NCBI GenBank assembly: GCA_030278955.1
Contig: JAOANR010000005.1
Coordinates: forward strand, 36,521,105 to 36,585,104
Source of the DNA: Hygrophila difformis
Lineage: Eukaryota; Streptophyta; Magnoliopsida; Lamiales; Acanthaceae
Direction: 5' to 3'
Length of the DNA stretch: 64,000 bases
Every line of letters begins with the position of its first letter. The first letter of the stretch is position 1. Below the pieces are notes generated by a model. It was not told the DNA's origin. It ran no database searches and saw only the letters and a list, made by a program, of their open reading frames with translations. Below, in pieces: positions 21,348 through 33,183 of the stretch. Both the position numbers and the translations under genes were made by a program.

Positions 21348-22251
21348 TTATCCTTTTGAAACTTGAGGAATTGTTTTGCATGTGAAACTATGATAGGAAA
21401 TTGTTTCCCTTCGAATTCGAAATGGCAAACTTACATTTGATGGTGTCAATGACATTCTTGGTATGAGGACTATGTTACCTGCATTCCAACCAGCTATGAC
21501 TTTAGCTTCAATATATGGTCCCATGTCCGTTATGATTAATCGAGTGCCATTTAAAAGCATTATGAGAGTGTCAACCTTAAAAAATAGTTCATAGTTGGGA
21601 AGACCATATCACTTTAGGCTATTTAGAAATTCGGATATGTAATCATTAAGTGCGGAAGAATGTGAGTCAGATATGCAAACATTATCTGAGCTGATATATT
21701 GGCCATCTTCACTTGTGTTGATTAAGATAATATGATGATTAATTGACTTAACCTCGTTAAGTGCCGACACCAAAGTAGCCTCTTCTTGTAGATACACTTG
21801 ATTATCACTACAATAGCTCAATAATGAAGATATCTCATCCATTATTGCAGCAATAGGATCTCCTGAATACTTTATTACAATGTCATTTGAGGGCTCTATC
21901 TTCACTTCACCATCATTCAGACCCCCTAAAGTGCCATCTCCAACACTTGCTATCCATGTTGTAAATTCCTCTTGGTGACATTCTTCATTTGAACTTATAT
22001 TGCACAATCTCATAGTTTTTGTCAATCTTAAGGCGATGCTTTTTTTTTTTTTTCTACAAGTATGAATAATTGATTGTGGAATTGATAAAATATCTTGTCA
22101 AGATACCCTTTGGAACCATGGGAAAGGTTTGACGAAATCACCGCAAAAAACAATGGTCTTACCACCAAATGGAACATCCCAGCTGGTAGAACAGGAGTGA
22201 TGCATTATGTCACGCAAAGTTTCATCTAATGCTTCAAACTAGAATCAATGA
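21348..22251 (-). pseudogene. Helitron Pif1-type helicase, C-terminal part
   Basis: Minus-strand pieces read as the C-terminal half of the Pif1-like helicase domain of Helitron Rep/Hel proteins. From 22251 downward: EALDETLRDIMHHSC, then PFGGKTIVFCGDF (the Walker-B-adjacent FGGDFRQ-type motif), then at 22025-21609 IMDEISSLLSYCSD..., ALNEVKSINHHIIL, and at 21560-21348 LLNGTRLIITDMGPYIEAKVIAGWNAGNIVLIPRMSLTPS, a signature segment of these helicases. Several stops and shifts separate the pieces. The gene continues at 31976 beyond a 9.7-kb nested insertion. It is the core of a dead Helitron. Confidence 0.8.
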
Positions 22252-23245
22252 AACATAGGCAAGGTATTAAATATCGGTATCGGTGTCGATACCGGACATA
22301 TAAATTTACGGAAATTTCGAAGATATTTGAAATTTCGGAGATATTTGGAATTTTTTGAGAAAACCACATCGAGTTTCTGAGAAGATGAAAATGAAGATAT
22401 TCTAAATTTTCTTATCTCTGTAGCTATATAAATTAATAATATGCTAAGACCATCTCCAATGGTCCCCTAAAACCCAAAATGGGGTGGCATCTTCTCTCCA
22501 ACAATACCCTAAAACCAAACCTATTTTAAGTTTTTTGAGTTTTATGAATAGTAAATACTCAAATTTGAGTATTTACTATTCATAAACCTGTAACATCCCG
22601 ATTAATTAACGCATAATTAATTTAATTAATTGTGGTTAATTAACAAAGGATTTACTATATGGATATTCTATAGGTATGATTTTAATGAAGTGAAAGAATA
22701 AGTGAGTTCAAACCCACAAGAGAATAAGAACTCAAGTACTCAAGTGTGTGTAATATGGCTCAAGACAAGGGGTGCAACCCGTTAACCCATCTTCCGACCC
22801 GACCCATGATCCGACCCGGGTTGACCCATACCCATTTAAAACTCCCAATTCAGCCCCCATAACTTCATTTTGGCCTCTCAACACTCAAAATTAGGGCTCA
22901 TCCCGTTTTTGAGAGCAAAGGTGGAGAAAAGTGGTTTTGTGGAGAGATTTTGGTGTCCTTGAGCTCAAATCAAGTAGGGGAACTTGATATATTACTTGAG
23001 GTAAGTAATTTCCATCATCCAATTCATGTTTTTATGAAGTTTGAAGTGGTTTTTGGTGGGTGTTTGGTTGGTGACGGGTTTGGATGATTTTGGTTGGATT
23101 TTTTTTGTAGATCGGCTTGAATCGAAGCTTGGAAACCTCAAGAATCAAAGGCAAGGGATTATATTGCTTAAATTACGTGTTTGGGGGGTATTTGGGGTCG
23201 GATTCCGGCGAAATCGCCGGAAAAAACCGATTGGAAAATCGGAGA

Positions 23246-23551
23246 AGACGATGAACAGTAACTGCTACAGTAACTGCTACAGTACTGCTACAGTAACTGT
23301 ACAGTAGTTACCGCGGTAACTCGCGTAGTTACCGCAGTAATTCGCCACAGTATTTACCACGGTAATTTGAACAGTAATTACCACGGTAATTTGAACAGTA
23401 ACTACCACAGTAACTTGTACAGTAGTTACCACAGTAACTCGCTACAGTAGTTACCGCAGTAACTCGCTACAGTAGTTACCGCAGTAACTCGCTACAGTAG
23501 TTACCGCAGTAACTTGCTACAGTAATTGCTACAGTAATCGCTACAGTACTG
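23246..23551. repeat. CAGTA/GTAAC minisatellite in the LTR
   Basis: Begins with simple CTACAGTAACTG-type repeats and settles into a 25-bp unit (AGTAGTTACCGCAGTAACTC plus GCTAC) repeated about four times near 23420-23520. The motifs TACAGTA and GTTAC/GTAAC alternate throughout. It is duplicated at about 28983-29282 in LTR2. Confidence 0.85.
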
Positions 23552-23922
23552 GGCTGCGTATGTCACGCGTTTTACGCGCGCGGGCGCGCAGGAAGGCCCT
23601 GTTTGGCCCATTTTTGTGCAATTTTGATTCTATATTAATGTTTTCTTTGCACCAATTATTGTTATGACTTCCCCAAATGTTATTGGTAAACCGTGGGTTA
23701 ATCAATTGGCCCGTGGGGGTTGTTGAATTGCTTAGGAGAAACTGTTGAATTATTATATCATTAATGCTTTAGCCTAGAGGGCTATATATTGAATTTCTTA
23801 TATGTTGAGAAGCATGCGAACCTAGTGTGTAGGTGCTTGAATATCACTGTATTTTTATATGCATGTTATTGCAGTGGAATTGACGATTATTAACCCGATG
23901 GGTTGTTATAATGTTTATGATT

Positions 23923-24262
23923 GATCGGGCAGCCTTCACATGTGTTGTTGAGTCCCAGTGACCCTGCGGGGTGGATTATTGGTTGTTATTCCTGTTGGCC
24001 CTTTTGGGCTGGTTATTATAATGCATGGTATTGCATTATGAATGGATGGGCATATTGGAAATGTCCGATCGGGCAGCCTTTACCGGTGTTGTTGAGTCCC
24101 GATGACCCCTGCGGGGTGGATTATTGGTTGTTATTCATGTTGGCCCTTTTGGGCTGGTTATTATAATGCATGGTATTGCATTATGGATGGATGGACATAT
24201 TGGAAATGTCTGATCGGGCAGCCTTTACCGGTGTTGTTGAGTCCCGATGGCCCTGCGGGGTG
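23923..24262. repeat. 144-bp tandem repeat in the LTR
   Basis: Units start GATCGGGCAGCC at 23923, 24067 and 24212; two full and one partial copy of 144-145 bp. Duplicated in LTR2. Confidence 0.85.
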
Positions 24263-24263
24263 A

Positions 24264-24345
24264 TTATTTGGCTGTGATGCCTGTGATTTGGCTGCGATGC
24301 CTGTGATTTGGCTGTTATGCCTGTGATTGGGCTGTGATGCCTGTG
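24264..24345. repeat. 20-bp tandem repeat in the LTR
   Basis: About four copies of a 20-bp unit, TTTGGCTGTGATGCCTGTGA with small changes. Duplicated in LTR2. Confidence 0.8.
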
Positions 24346-25240
24346 GTCCCTGCGGGGATGGTGTATGTTACCCTGTAACGGGTTGGAGTTGATGATATCC
24401 TCACCCGTGGGTTCATACCGCCCGGGTTTAGGTTGCCGGCTAGGCATATTTATTTGCATTTGCATATAGGGTAGATAGGTGTATGTTAGGCCATGCATCA
24501 CGTGCATAAATTGTATGTCTGTGGTTGAAGCACCGGTATGGGACGGTGTGATGATTTATTTATGTCAATTGTATGATCGTGGTTGAAGCACCGGTATGGG
24601 ACGGTGTGGTGTTTAACTGCTTTATTTATATTCTGCCGTTATTAATATGTTTATTTATTACCTAAATTTACTATCTTGAGATGTGGTCCTATTTTCCCTT
24701 ACTCCCCGGCACGTAGCCTTGCTCAGTACGTTGTACTGACCCCCTTTGCTTTTGTCTGTTTTATAGATCCTGCTGGAGGCGCTGGAGCATGATTTGGGTT
24801 TGGGGTATTGAGAGATCACATAGATAGGACTTTTTATGTTTATCTAACATGATTATGTGATATTCTATTGCTCATTATGACTTGGATTTTATGCTAGTTG
24901 AGGCCTGTGTGCCTAGGATCTGCTTTCTGTCGGCCGGTGGCCTTATGTGATTTACGCTTTGGGCTGGTAGCCCTGTTTGAGATATTGGTATGCTGTTGAG
25001 AGGCTTGCAGTCAGGATGAGCAGCTGGAATGTTTATTTGATTATGATGGTGAGACCTCCTATGTGCTTATATGTTTTATTTGTTTTAGCTTCCGCATTAA
25101 ACCGGATTAATCAGATGATCACTTTAGGTTTACCCAGTGTTGTACTAGCTGTTTTAAATTAGCTGGCCACTAGTTTAGGATAGTTAGTACAGCGGTAATG
25201 CTTGCGAAAATCAGGTTTGAATTTTCGGGGCGTTACAGAG

Positions 25241-25253
25241 TGGTATCAGAGCC
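25241..25253 (+). promoter_or_regulatory. Primer-binding site, initiator tRNA-Met
   Basis: TGGTATCAGAGCC, three bases after the end of LTR1, complementary to the 3' end of initiator tRNA-Met. Confidence 0.93.
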
Positions 25254-26113
25254 TGTGTGCTCTTCTATCTTATTGAAACTTGTGTAGACATAGGTGGTGA
25301 GCTGTGTGTGGGGTACATATAGCATAGAATTGTATTTTTATTATATCTAATTATTTCTGCGCACACCAGGTTAATTCACAGTTGGGGAACTGTGAGGGAA
25401 CCATGGTACTCCAGTCATGATCCTTGTTATCTCACAGTCATTGAGGACTATGAATGACTTTTGATCGGTTATTTAATTTTGTCATTTATATATACTGCTG
25501 TGTATACGATTGGTGATTTTTGCTAACATGTTTTGTTGATGTTGTAATCTAAGTTAGCTGAATAGTTTTTAAAGGCCTCATGGAAGCCTGAGCTATTCGA
25601 ATGGCGACCCAAGCGAGATCAATGTGTTGAATCGTCTTCAGATGGGTTTGACGTACCATCGAGAGTGATATAGGGTAATGAAAAAGTCTCCCTACAGCGA
25701 TAACCCACTGGGGTGATATAGATATTTGCAGTCCGCCTGCATGCGAAGGATGGTGGAAACCATTTCTAGGTTATGCCAGTAAGGGTATAGTCGGATTTGG
25801 TTAGAAAGAATAATGATTTGAAGTGGCATAGAATTGACACTGGGTCAATCAAAAGAACATTAGATGGTTCTCGAAGCGTTGAATGCCTGTCGCCTGAGAC
25901 GAGGCAAGGTGACTGTTCTGCATAGAAAGATCGGTAACGTGAAGGGGGCCGATATCACTAGGGCGAGTCTGAACTAGGGGACTTCCTAGTATGTCGTCTT
26001 TATGTGATGGAAACGTTACGTTGATTGGATAACGTTTTGGCATGTGTGTAATTCTTGTATCGTAGGTGTTTCTTCTTGACTCTCTGGTTGAGAGATAAAC
26101 TCGTTTCCCTGTT

Positions 26114-26503
26114 ATGGGAATTATTTATGTCGCATTTTGTGTTGTTGTTATTTTGTTTGATTCTGGAGTCTTATGTTCATTTGAGACTCTAAATTTCATT
26201 CGTAAGCATGGAGTAAATGCTACTACTGCTGCGAATCCTTCTGCCTTAGTACTGTGCAATTCAGAAGCCTCGTGTTCTTTAGTGGCTTTGCGATTTGTGC
26301 GAGAGCATGGAGTAGGACCGTTGGCGCCCTACCAGATGCTAGTTTCTTTACCTTCGGGTGATAATATTTGTAGTGATCATTTGATGCAAGATGCTGTGTT
26401 GAGCATCGAGAGTCGCGAATTCAGGGCTGACCTGGTGGTCTTTAGCCCGGCTGGTTTTGACGTACTATTGGGCATGGATTGGCTGTTTGCCATCGTACTG
26501 TGA
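26114..26503 (+). pseudogene. Gypsy protease remnant with a duplicated segment
   Basis: A 129-codon open frame. Residues about 12-40 read VVILFDSGVLCSFETLNFIR, the retroviral-type aspartic protease active-site region (DSG). About 35 residues later a second, similar segment (LVLCNSEASCSLVALRFVREHGV) looks like a degenerate repeat of it. Downstream, DLVVFSPAGFDVLLGMDWL matches the conserved C-terminal protease motif (usual form LGMDWL). The zinc knuckle and gag that should precede it are absent. Part of the dead pol of the surrounding gypsy element. Confidence 0.75.
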
Positions 26504-26639
26504 TTGATTGTGGTGTTCCACAAATATCCTTTTAGGATTCTTTGGGTAACTGTGTTCTTATCGACATCCGTTGATTCCACCTGTTATTGGTGTGGTTTCT
26601 GTTGCTTTGTTGTGTGACCTGATGCGCAGGGGGTTGTTC

Positions 26640-28226
26640 TCTTTCCCTGTGGCACATGAGGGATCTTTGAGCAGAGGTACCTGCTGCTTCGAGTGTCCCT
26701 GTTGTCTCTGAGTTCGGGGATGTATTTCCCGACGAAATTCATGGTCTCCCATCTGCTCGGGAGATTGATTTTACTATTGAGCTGATGCCTGATGCAGCTC
26801 ATATTTCTAAGGCTCCTTACCATATGACTCCTGTGAACTGAAGGAGTTGAAGGATCAATTGAATGAGCTTACCATGTATATTTAGCCGAGTAGCTCGCCT
26901 TAAGGAGCTCCTGTTTTGTTTGTTAAGAAGAATGATGGGTCGATGAAGATGTGCATCGATTACATAGAATTGAATTGAATCACGGGAAAAACAAGTATCC
27001 TTTACCTCGGATTGGGGATCTATTTGATTAGTTGAGAGGGGCCAGTATTTTTAGTAAGATTGATTTGAGATTGGGCTACCATCAGATAAGGGTGGCGGAG
27101 ACGGATAGGCCTAAGACAGTTTTCAGGACTCGTTGAGCACATTTGAATTCCCGATCATGTCTTTTGGTTTGACTAACGCACTAGCGATCTTCACGGATCT
27201 CATGTATAGGGTATTACATCCCCTGCTGGCCGTGTGCGTGGTTGTGTTCATAGATGATATTATGGTTTATTCGCCGACGCGTGAGGCACACGCGGGTCAC
27301 TTGAGAACAGTTTTGAATACATTGTGAGAGCATAAGCTGTATGCTAAACTCTCCAAATGTGAATTTTGGTTGGAGAGTGTGTCTTTTCCGGGGCACATTA
27401 TTTCCGGTAATGGTATGTCTGTTGATCCTGCTAAGGTAAAAGCTGTATTTAAATGGCAAGTCCCGAAGAATGTGGGGAAGATCCGAAGTTTCTTGGATCT
27501 TGTTGGTTACTACAGTAGGTATCGAGGGATTTTCTAGCATTTCTAGACCTCTGATGATATAGTTGTGTAACGATGTTAGATTTAGATGGGATGATGATTG
27601 TGAGCAAGCGTTCAAAATTTGGAAGAATGAAATGACAAAGACACTTGTATTGACTCTACCTGATGAGTCAGGTGAGTATGAAGTTTTGACCAACACCTCA
27701 CTTAAAGGTTTGGGTGGTGTGTTAATGCTTTAATGAGAATCAAAGGGATCGGATGAAAGAAGCTCATGACCGACAAAAGAGCTATGCTGATTTAGCTCAT
27801 CGCCATGTGGAGCTTGAGGTTAGTGATTGTGTGTTGTTATAGGTATTGCCTATGAAAGGGTACAACGATTTGGTAAAAAACCATTCCGATTCTGAGATAT
27901 ATTGGATCCTGTGAGATTGTTGACATGGTTGGAAAAGTGACGTATATGTTGGCTTTGCCAGCAAAAGTGGGTCGAGCCCATGATGTGTACTTCCCAACTC
28001 AGGAACTTTCTGTCTGATCCAGATAAGATCATTCAGCTTGATAAAGTTGAATTGGATGCTAGTCTTAAGTTCGAGGAGTTCCAGATCGGGTGATTGATAC
28101 AAATGATGTGGTTCCGAGGAATAAAACCATGTTGATGGTTAAGGTGTTGTGGTCTAGACACGGAGTTGAATATGCTACTTGGAGAAACTGGGGAGCATAT
28201 GAAACTGAAGTAGCCAGACTTTAATT
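26640..28226 (+). pseudogene. Gypsy reverse transcriptase to chromodomain, broken
   Basis: Pieces in changing frames with stops. Reverse transcriptase: KKNDGSMKMCIDY (26927-26965), [13 protein letters not shown] (27058-27096) and the open piece 27133-27327 with FIDDIMVYS, the catalytic FxDD motif. The connection/RNase H region follows at about 27465-27730 (SFLDLVGYYSR, EQAFKIWKNEM, LKGLGGVLM). Most of integrase is deleted near 27735. An integrase C-terminal piece (RMKEAHDRQKSYADL, 27752-27796) and a chromodomain-like tail (VKVLWSRHGVEYATWRN, 28140-28190) end the interior. No product can be made. Confidence 0.85.
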
Positions 28227-28307
28227 TTTACTTCTCATAATGAAGTAACATTTTTCCCATTGATTATTCACGTGACCGATTATGCATTTCGGGGACGAAA
28301 TGATCCT

Positions 28308-28320
28308 AAGGGGGAGAGAT
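28308..28320 (+). promoter_or_regulatory. Polypurine tract of the gypsy element
   Basis: AAGGGGGAGAGAT directly before LTR2; primes plus-strand cDNA synthesis. Confidence 0.85.
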
Positions 28321-30968
28321 TGTAACATCCCGATTAATTAACGCATAATTAATTTAATTAATTGTGGTTAATTAACAAAGGATTTACTATATGGATATTC
28401 TATAGGTATGATTTTAATGAAGTGAAAGAATAAGTGAGTTCAAACCCACAAGAGAATAAGAACTCAAGTACTCAAGTGTGTGTAATATGGCTCAAGACAA
28501 GGGGTGCAACCCGTTAACCCATCTTCCGACCCGACCCATGATCCGACCCGGGTTGACCCATACCCATTTAAAACTCCCAATTCAGCCCCCATAACTTCAT
28601 TTTGGCCTCTCAACACTCAAAATTAGGGCTCATCCCGTTTTTGAGAGCAAAGGTGGAGAAAAGTGGTTTTGTGGAGAGATTTTGGTGTCCTTGAGCTCAA
28701 ATCAAGTAGGGGAACTTGATATATTACTTGAGGTAAGTAATTTCCATCATCCAATTCATGTTTTTATGAAGTTTGAAGTGGTTTTTGGTGGGTGTTTGGT
28801 TGGTGACGGGTTTGGATGATTTTGGTTGGATTTTTTTTGTAGATCGGCTTGAATCGAAGCTTGGAAACCTCAAGAATCAAAGGCAAGGGATTATATTGCT
28901 TAAATTACGTGTTTGGGGGGTATTTGGGGTCGGATTCCGGCGAAATCGCCGGAAAAACCGATTGGAAAATCGGAGAAGACGATGAACAGTAACTGCTACA
29001 GTAACTGCTACAGTACTGCTACAGTAACTGTACAGTAGTTACCGCGGTAACTCGCGTAGTTACCGCAGTAATTCGCCACAGTATTTACCACGGTAATTTG
29101 AACAGTAATTACCACGGTAATTTGAACAGTAACTACCACAGTAACTTGTACAGTAGTTACCACAGTAACTCGCTACAGTAGTTACCGCAGTAACTCGCTA
29201 CAGTAGTTACCGCAGTAACTCGCTACAGTAGTTACCGCAGTAACTTGCTACAGTAATTGCTACAGTAATCGCTACAGTACTGGGCTGCGTATGTCACGCG
29301 TTTTACGCGCGCGGGCGCGCAGGAAGGCCCTGTTTGGCCCATTTTTGTGCAATTTTGATTCTATATTAATGTTTTCTTTGCACCAATTATTGTTATGACT
29401 TCCCCAAATGTTATTGGTAAACCGTGGGTTAATCAATTGGCCCGTGGGGGTTGTTGAATTGCTTAGGAGAAACTGTTGAATTATTATATCATTAATGCTT
29501 TAGCCTAGAGGGCTATATATTGAATTTCTTATATGTTGAGAAGCATGCGAACCTAGTGTGTAGGTGCTTGAATATCACTGTATTTTTATATGCATGTTAT
29601 TGCAGTGGAATTGACGATTATTAACCCGATGGGTTGTTATAATGTTTATGATTGATCGGGCAGCCTTCACATGTGTTGTTGAGTCCCAGTGACCCTGCGG
29701 GGTGGATTATTGGTTGTTATTCCTGTTGGCCCTTTTGGGCTGGTTATTATAATGCATGGTATTGCATTATGAATGGATGGGCATATTGGAAATGTCCGAT
29801 CGGGCAGCCTTTACCGGTGTTGTTGAGTCCCGATGACCCCTGCGGGGTGGATTATTGGTTGTTATTCATGTTGGCCCTTTTGGGCTGGTTATTATAATGC
29901 ATGGTATTGCATTATGGATGGATGGACATATTGGAAATGTCTGATCGGGCAGCCTTTACCGGTGTTGTTGAGTCCCGATGGCCCTGCGGGGTGATTATTT
30001 GGCTGTGATGCCTGTGATTTGGCTGCGATGCCTGTGATTTGGCTGTTATGCCTGTGATTGGGCTGTGATGCCTGTGGTCCCTGCGGGGATGGTGTATGTT
30101 ACCCTGTAACGGGTTGGAGTTGATGATATCCTCACCCGTGGGTTCATACCGCCCGGGTTTAGGTTGCCGGCTAGGCATATTTATTTGCATTTGCATATAG
30201 GGTAGATAGGTGTATGTTAGGCCATGCATCACGTGCATAAATTGTATGTCTGTGGTTGAAGCACCGGTATGGGACGGTGTGATGATTTATTTATGTCAAT
30301 TGTATGATCGTGGTTGAAGCACCGGTATGGGACGGTGTGGTGTTTAACTGCTTTATTTATATTCTGCCGTTATTAATATGTTTATTTATTACCTAAATTT
30401 ACTATCTTGAGATGTGGTCCTATTTTCCCTTACTCCCCGGCACGTAGCCTTGCTCAGTACGTTGTACTGACCCCCTTTGCTTTTGTCTGTTTTATAGATC
30501 CTGCTGGAGGCGCTGGAGCATGATTTGGGTTTGGGGTATTGAGAGATCACATAGATAGGACTTTTTATGTTTATCTAACATGATTATGTGATATTCTATT
30601 GCTCATTATGACTTGGATTTTATGCTAGTTGAGGCCTGTGTGCCTAGGATCTGCTTTCTGTCGGCCGGTGGCCTTATGTGATTTACGCTTTGGGCTGGTA
30701 GCCCTGTTTGAGATATTGGTATGCTGTTGAGAGGCTTGCAGTCAGGATGAGCAGCTGGAATGTTTATTTGATTATGATGGTGAGACCTCCTATGTGCTTA
30801 TATGTTTTATTTGTTTTAGCTTCCGCATTAAACCGGATTAATCAGATGATCACTTTAGGTTTACCCAGTGTTGTACTAGCTGTTTTAAATTAGCTGGCCA
30901 CTAGTTTAGGATAGTTAGTACAGCGGTAATGCTTGCGAAAATCAGGTTTGAATTTTCGGGGCGTTACA
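28321..30968 (+). repeat. 3' LTR of the gypsy element
   Basis: 2648 bp, same as LTR1 except one base fewer in an A run. Contains the same three tandem arrays (about 28983-29282, 29654-29993, 29995-30076). Confidence 0.92.
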
Positions 30969-31975
30969 AAACCTATATCACTTTTTGCAATTAAATTAAT
31001 TGCAATTTCATCCCTCCAATTGTTGCAAGTTAAATATTGATCTAATTTTGTATTATGCTTGATAATTTTATTCTTCATACAAATTTTTTATTAATTTATT
31101 TTATAGTTAATTAGATTAAAGGTTTCTTTATAAAATAAATTTTAAACATAAAGATAACTAAATTTTTAAAGTTTTGGCACAATCTTAGCAATCATTAGAA
31201 AATTTTTATTAGCATACCAAAATATAATTAAACATAACACATCTCAAATACTTAAAAAGGTACAATATTAAACAATCAAATAACTATGCGAACGGCACAT
31301 ATTTTTAATTTAATATGTATATTCCGCCATTTAGTGTAATTCTTATTCTAATTATGTAATTCTTTCTTAATTAATTAGTATTGAATTGTATGTGGGGGTT
31401 AATGTATAATCTATAAGAAATGAAGGGTATGATTGAAAAGATAATTAAGTTTGTATGGGAAAGAATATATAGAGAATATTCTTTTGAGTTTGAGTTTAGT
31501 GTAAATGGTTGGAGATGAATTACTGTTTGATGTGACATTTACTGTAAAATGGGTTTGGGTTTAGTGTGGACCATTGGAGATGGTCTAACAATACTCATTC
31601 AATGATATACTATGCTGATAATATTGTTGATATCATGCACCATGTTGATTGAGAAGATTTTGACTTAAAATCGATGAAAACAAGTTAACTGGATGACTTA
31701 ATTAATATGTATCGAAACATAAATTTTAGTTGTTTTTAATTTTTTTAGAATATATATATTTTTAAAATTTAGGATAAAAAATAAAAAATAATAAAAATTT
31801 CGCAAAAAATTTGGGAAATTCGGCCAAATTTCGGGAAATATCGAGTTTCGGGGTGAAATTTCGATAGAAATTTTGCAAAAAATTATTGTAGGTGAAATTT
31901 CGCTTCGAGGTGTTCTGTAACCTGAAATTTCGAGATTTCGGGATTTCGAGAGATATTTAAAACAATGAACATAGG

Positions 31976-32460
31976 TGTCTCATCCAAATTAATAAGTTTT
32001 GATTTAACTATGAAATTAGCAAGATTGTTGCCTTGTTTTATATTGCATTTTGAGTCTTCATTTGGATTTAGATGATTTTAAAAGCGTGAATGTGTTGTTT
32101 TTTCCACCAGGCAAAAGTAGAGAATCAATCTCACTTAATGACAATATGGTCTTTTGATCGCAACCAATAGATAAACCTTTTTTAAGGAAAGTGTTGATGC
32201 AGAATCATATGCTAACAATGTTGCGGAAAGATTTCTTAAGGAAAGTGTTGATGCCCATTGACTTGCTTCATTGATTCCATCAATATATTCAGTGTCATCG
32301 TACAATAATCCCAAAGAATAGCAAGCATCTCTAAATGAATTATATTGAATTCCATTTATGGATCGAGTCTCATCTCCAGAACTTACATAAAAGGTGGTGG
32401 TAACTCGATCATGCCCCTTGTTTATCTATTTGAACAAATATTTAATGGCCTTAAAAAAAA
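31976..32460 (-). pseudogene. Helitron Pif1-type helicase, upstream part
   Basis: On the minus strand from about 32400 downward: YVSSGDETRSINGIQYNSFRD and CYSLGLLYDDTEYIDGINEASQWA, matching the region before the helicase core in plant Helitron proteins. Then, near 32065-31976, SKCNIKQGSNLANFIVKSKLINLDET, the segment with the Walker-B-like DE. It continues directly at 22251 once the nested insertion is removed. The Walker A (GGTGKT-type) segment between the two pieces is lost or unreadable, and there is a short internal duplication (AAGGAAAGTGTTGATGC at about 32185 and 32235). Confidence 0.75.
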
Positions 32461-32472
32461 AAAATAAACTAA

Positions 32473-33183
32473 GGTGGCGTTTGGTTCGGGTGATCCAAGA
32501 TTCCCAGTGGGAATCTTGGATAGGGAATGAAACATGCCCATGTTTGGTTTGGGGCATGTTTCATATGGGAATGTTAAGAGGTGTTGGTGGGAATCACATT
32601 CCCACTCGGAGGGCAGGTAATTTTAGATTACCACCTGCATTTCACCTACTTTTATATTGATTTGACTTTTATACCCTCACTTTTTATATTTATTTTGTTT
32701 TATGAATTTAGATATTTTTATTTAAAAAATAATAATATATGAAATTTGATTTTAAAAAATCAATTGAAAAACTTTAAATTATTTAAATATATTTTTTAAT
32801 ATATATTTTCATAATCTCGGAAAATTTATTGTTATCTTTTATATAAAAAAATAAAAATGATAAGGATTTAGAGACATCAAATGACTAATTATCATATAAT
32901 AATTATATATTAATAATTTTCTATATTAAAAAAATAAATCGACTTAAACATTTTCTATTGTGTAGCAAAATGACATATTTATAACTTTCATTCAATTGAA
33001 ATTCAAGGACATTATAGTAAATTAGTTAGAATTGGAAATCTAAGATTCCCAATCTAACCAAACGCAATAATCTTAAAACATCAAAAAATAAGATTCCCAA
33101 CAATCTCATATTCCCAGTAATCTTACATTCCCAGCAATCACATTCCCACTGGTAATCTAAGATCCCTCCAACCAAACACACCG
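32473..33183. mobile_element. Harbinger/Tourist-like MITE, 711 bp
   Basis: Ends GGTGGCGTTTGGTTCGG and the complement of CGGTGTGTTTGGTTGG with TAA on each side (32470-32472, 33184-33186). Subterminal regions hold many GGGAATC/GATTCCC motifs in inverted orientation. Non-coding. The end sequence GGTGTGTTTGGTT is usual for this MITE group. It inserted at the edge of the helicase relic. Confidence 0.6.

Larger units (their letters stand above)
22589..25237 (+). repeat. 5' LTR of the gypsy element
   Basis: Starts TGTAACATCCCG and ends CGGGGCGTTACA. Contains three internal tandem arrays (annotated separately). Open frames in it (23041-23307, 23921-24166, 24181-24507, 24977-25162) recur in LTR2 and are not genes. 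Confidence 0.92.
22589..30968 (+). mobile_element. Non-autonomous Ty3/gypsy element with near-identical LTRs
   Basis: 8380 bp with a perfect AAACC duplication (22584-22588, 30969-30973). LTR1 is 22589-25237 (2649 bp), LTR2 28321-30968 (2648 bp). By eye they differ by one A in a run near 23223/28952. The PBS is at 25241-25253 and a polypurine tract at 28308-28320. The interior is only 3.1 kb, with gag and most of integrase missing and stops throughout pol. The reverse transcriptase, RNase H and chromodomain-like order identifies gypsy; the long LTR starting TGTAACATCCCG suggests a Tekay/Del-like chromovirus (inference). It must have moved using proteins from another copy. Confidence 0.92.
22448..31585. 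mobile_element. PIF/Harbinger (Tourist-like) element, second shell
   Basis: Perfect 18-bp inverted ends GACCATCTCCAATGGTCC and a 3-bp TAA duplication (22445-22447, 31586-31588), as expected for PIF/Harbinger-derived MITEs. Own sequence is 22448-22583 plus 30969-31585, about 0.75 kb, non-coding. A gypsy element is inserted in it. Confidence 0.85.
22260..31967. mobile_element. hAT-like element inserted in the helicase, outer shell of a nest
   Basis: Perfect 8-bp duplication AACATAGG (22252-22259, 31968-31975). Ends CAAGGTATTAAATATCGG and the complement of CATTGTTTTAAATATCTC, so the inverted ends are short and imperfect. Own sequence is only 22260-22444 and 31589-31967, both rich in AAATTTCG-type motifs. 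No transposase seen. Removing it rejoins the helicase sequence at 22251/31976. Confidence 0.75.

Noticed and set aside
23041..25162. Open frames in the gypsy LTR (repeated at 28773-30893)
   Set aside because: Exact duplicates in both LTRs, no domains, partly made of tandem repeats.
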